The notes below the pieces were generated by a model that saw nothing but the letters and a program-made list of their open reading frames with translations, was not told where the DNA came from and made no database searches. Shown here in pieces: positions 6,131-6,174 of a stretch of 6,174 nt of DNA; the stretch's first letter is position 1; each line of letters opens with the position of its first letter. Where the stretch lies: positions 1 through 6,174 of the forward strand of contig CAMZHY010000236.1 in assembly GCA_947307005.1 (NCBI GenBank), written 5' to 3'. The translations under genes were made by a program, and so were the position numbers. The stretch is from an uncultured Planctomycetaceae bacterium. Its GTDB lineage: Bacteria; Planctomycetota; Planctomycetia; Pirellulales; Thermoguttaceae.

Positions 6131-6174
6131 TTATCTGACTGTTTTCGCAAGTTCTTCGACGACAGACAGAGGCA
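6131..6174 (-). CDS. Possible 3' end of an unidentified gene, cut by the window edge
   Basis: Read on the - strand, the last bases translate as PLSVVEELAKTVR followed by TAA (complement of 6131-6133). The GTC-GTC-GAA-GAA and GCG codons resemble those of the neighbouring genes, and the peptide looks like an ordinary helical C-terminus. It would end 85 bp before the mtaB start on the same strand, so the two could be cotranscribed. Only 14 residues are visible and all three - strand frames are open at the edge, so the call is tentative and no function can be suggested. Confidence 0.35.
   Translation of the reverse strand, partial: PLSVVEELAKTVR

Noticed and set aside
6125..6133. ATTATTATC, read on the - strand as GATAATAAT, as a -10 box for mtaB
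   Set aside because: No acceptable -35 hexamer lies 16-18 nt upstream, and the sequence overlaps the probable stop codon of the upstream gene.
6055..6174. Alternative - strand frame ending at TAA 6055-6057 as the upstream gene's 3' end
   Set aside because: Its translation is dominated by Arg runs and Cys/Pro, unlike a normal C-terminus, whereas the frame ending at 6131 has ordinary composition.

Overview
The window is a piece of core bacterial chromosome carrying three complete genes. Reading left to right these are a DNA primase (dnaG, + strand), a sigma-70 family sigma factor (rpoD-like, + strand) and, convergent to them, a MiaB-family tRNA methylthiotransferase (mtaB, - strand). A probable 3' scrap of one more - strand gene lies at the right edge. 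Several things suggest a planctomycete. The DnaG zinc-finger region has the wording I associate with that phylum (CPWHDDKRPSLQVN and FKCWVCNIGGDVFSF). The sigma factor has a long charged spacer between regions 1.2 and 2.1 of the kind I recall from planctomycete RpoD proteins. Coding DNA is moderately GC-rich and strongly biased to GCG, CGC, GAC and GTC codons, while some intergenic DNA is AT-rich. The phylum call is from memory of family sequences and was not tested by a search.

Layout. Positions 1-353 hold no gene that I can support. They contain an A-rich stretch, then two phased A6 tracts followed by a near-consensus sigma-70 promoter (TTGACC, 16 nt, TATAAT), then a leader of about 140 nt ending in a good ribosome binding site for dnaG. 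DnaG (354-2573) is followed by a 220-bp gap with a small GC palindrome and an 11-bp direct repeat but no recognisable promoter. Next is the sigma gene, whose best start is the GTG at 2794 behind AAGGAGA. A strong hairpin flanked by T runs on both strands (about 4572-4618) separates it from the convergent mtaB (6045 down to 4645). The last 85 bp before mtaB hold a small inverted repeat and the stop codon of the putative upstream gene.

How the genes relate. dnaG followed by rpoD is the core of the classical macromolecular synthesis operon, which links replication priming to housekeeping transcription; rpsU, often first in that operon, is not present in the 353 bp upstream. The promoter-plus-UP-like array in front of dnaG is probably the main promoter for both genes. 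mtaB is an unrelated tRNA-modification gene, expected to add the methylthio group to threonylcarbamoyladenosine at position 37 of ANN-decoding tRNAs.

I found no new defence, mobile or otherwise undescribed system. The points most worth a second look are details of known families: a His replacing the first Trp of the promoter-melting Trp pair in the sigma factor, a very acidic sigma N-terminus, lineage-type insertions in DnaG and MtaB, and the unusually well-formed promoter.
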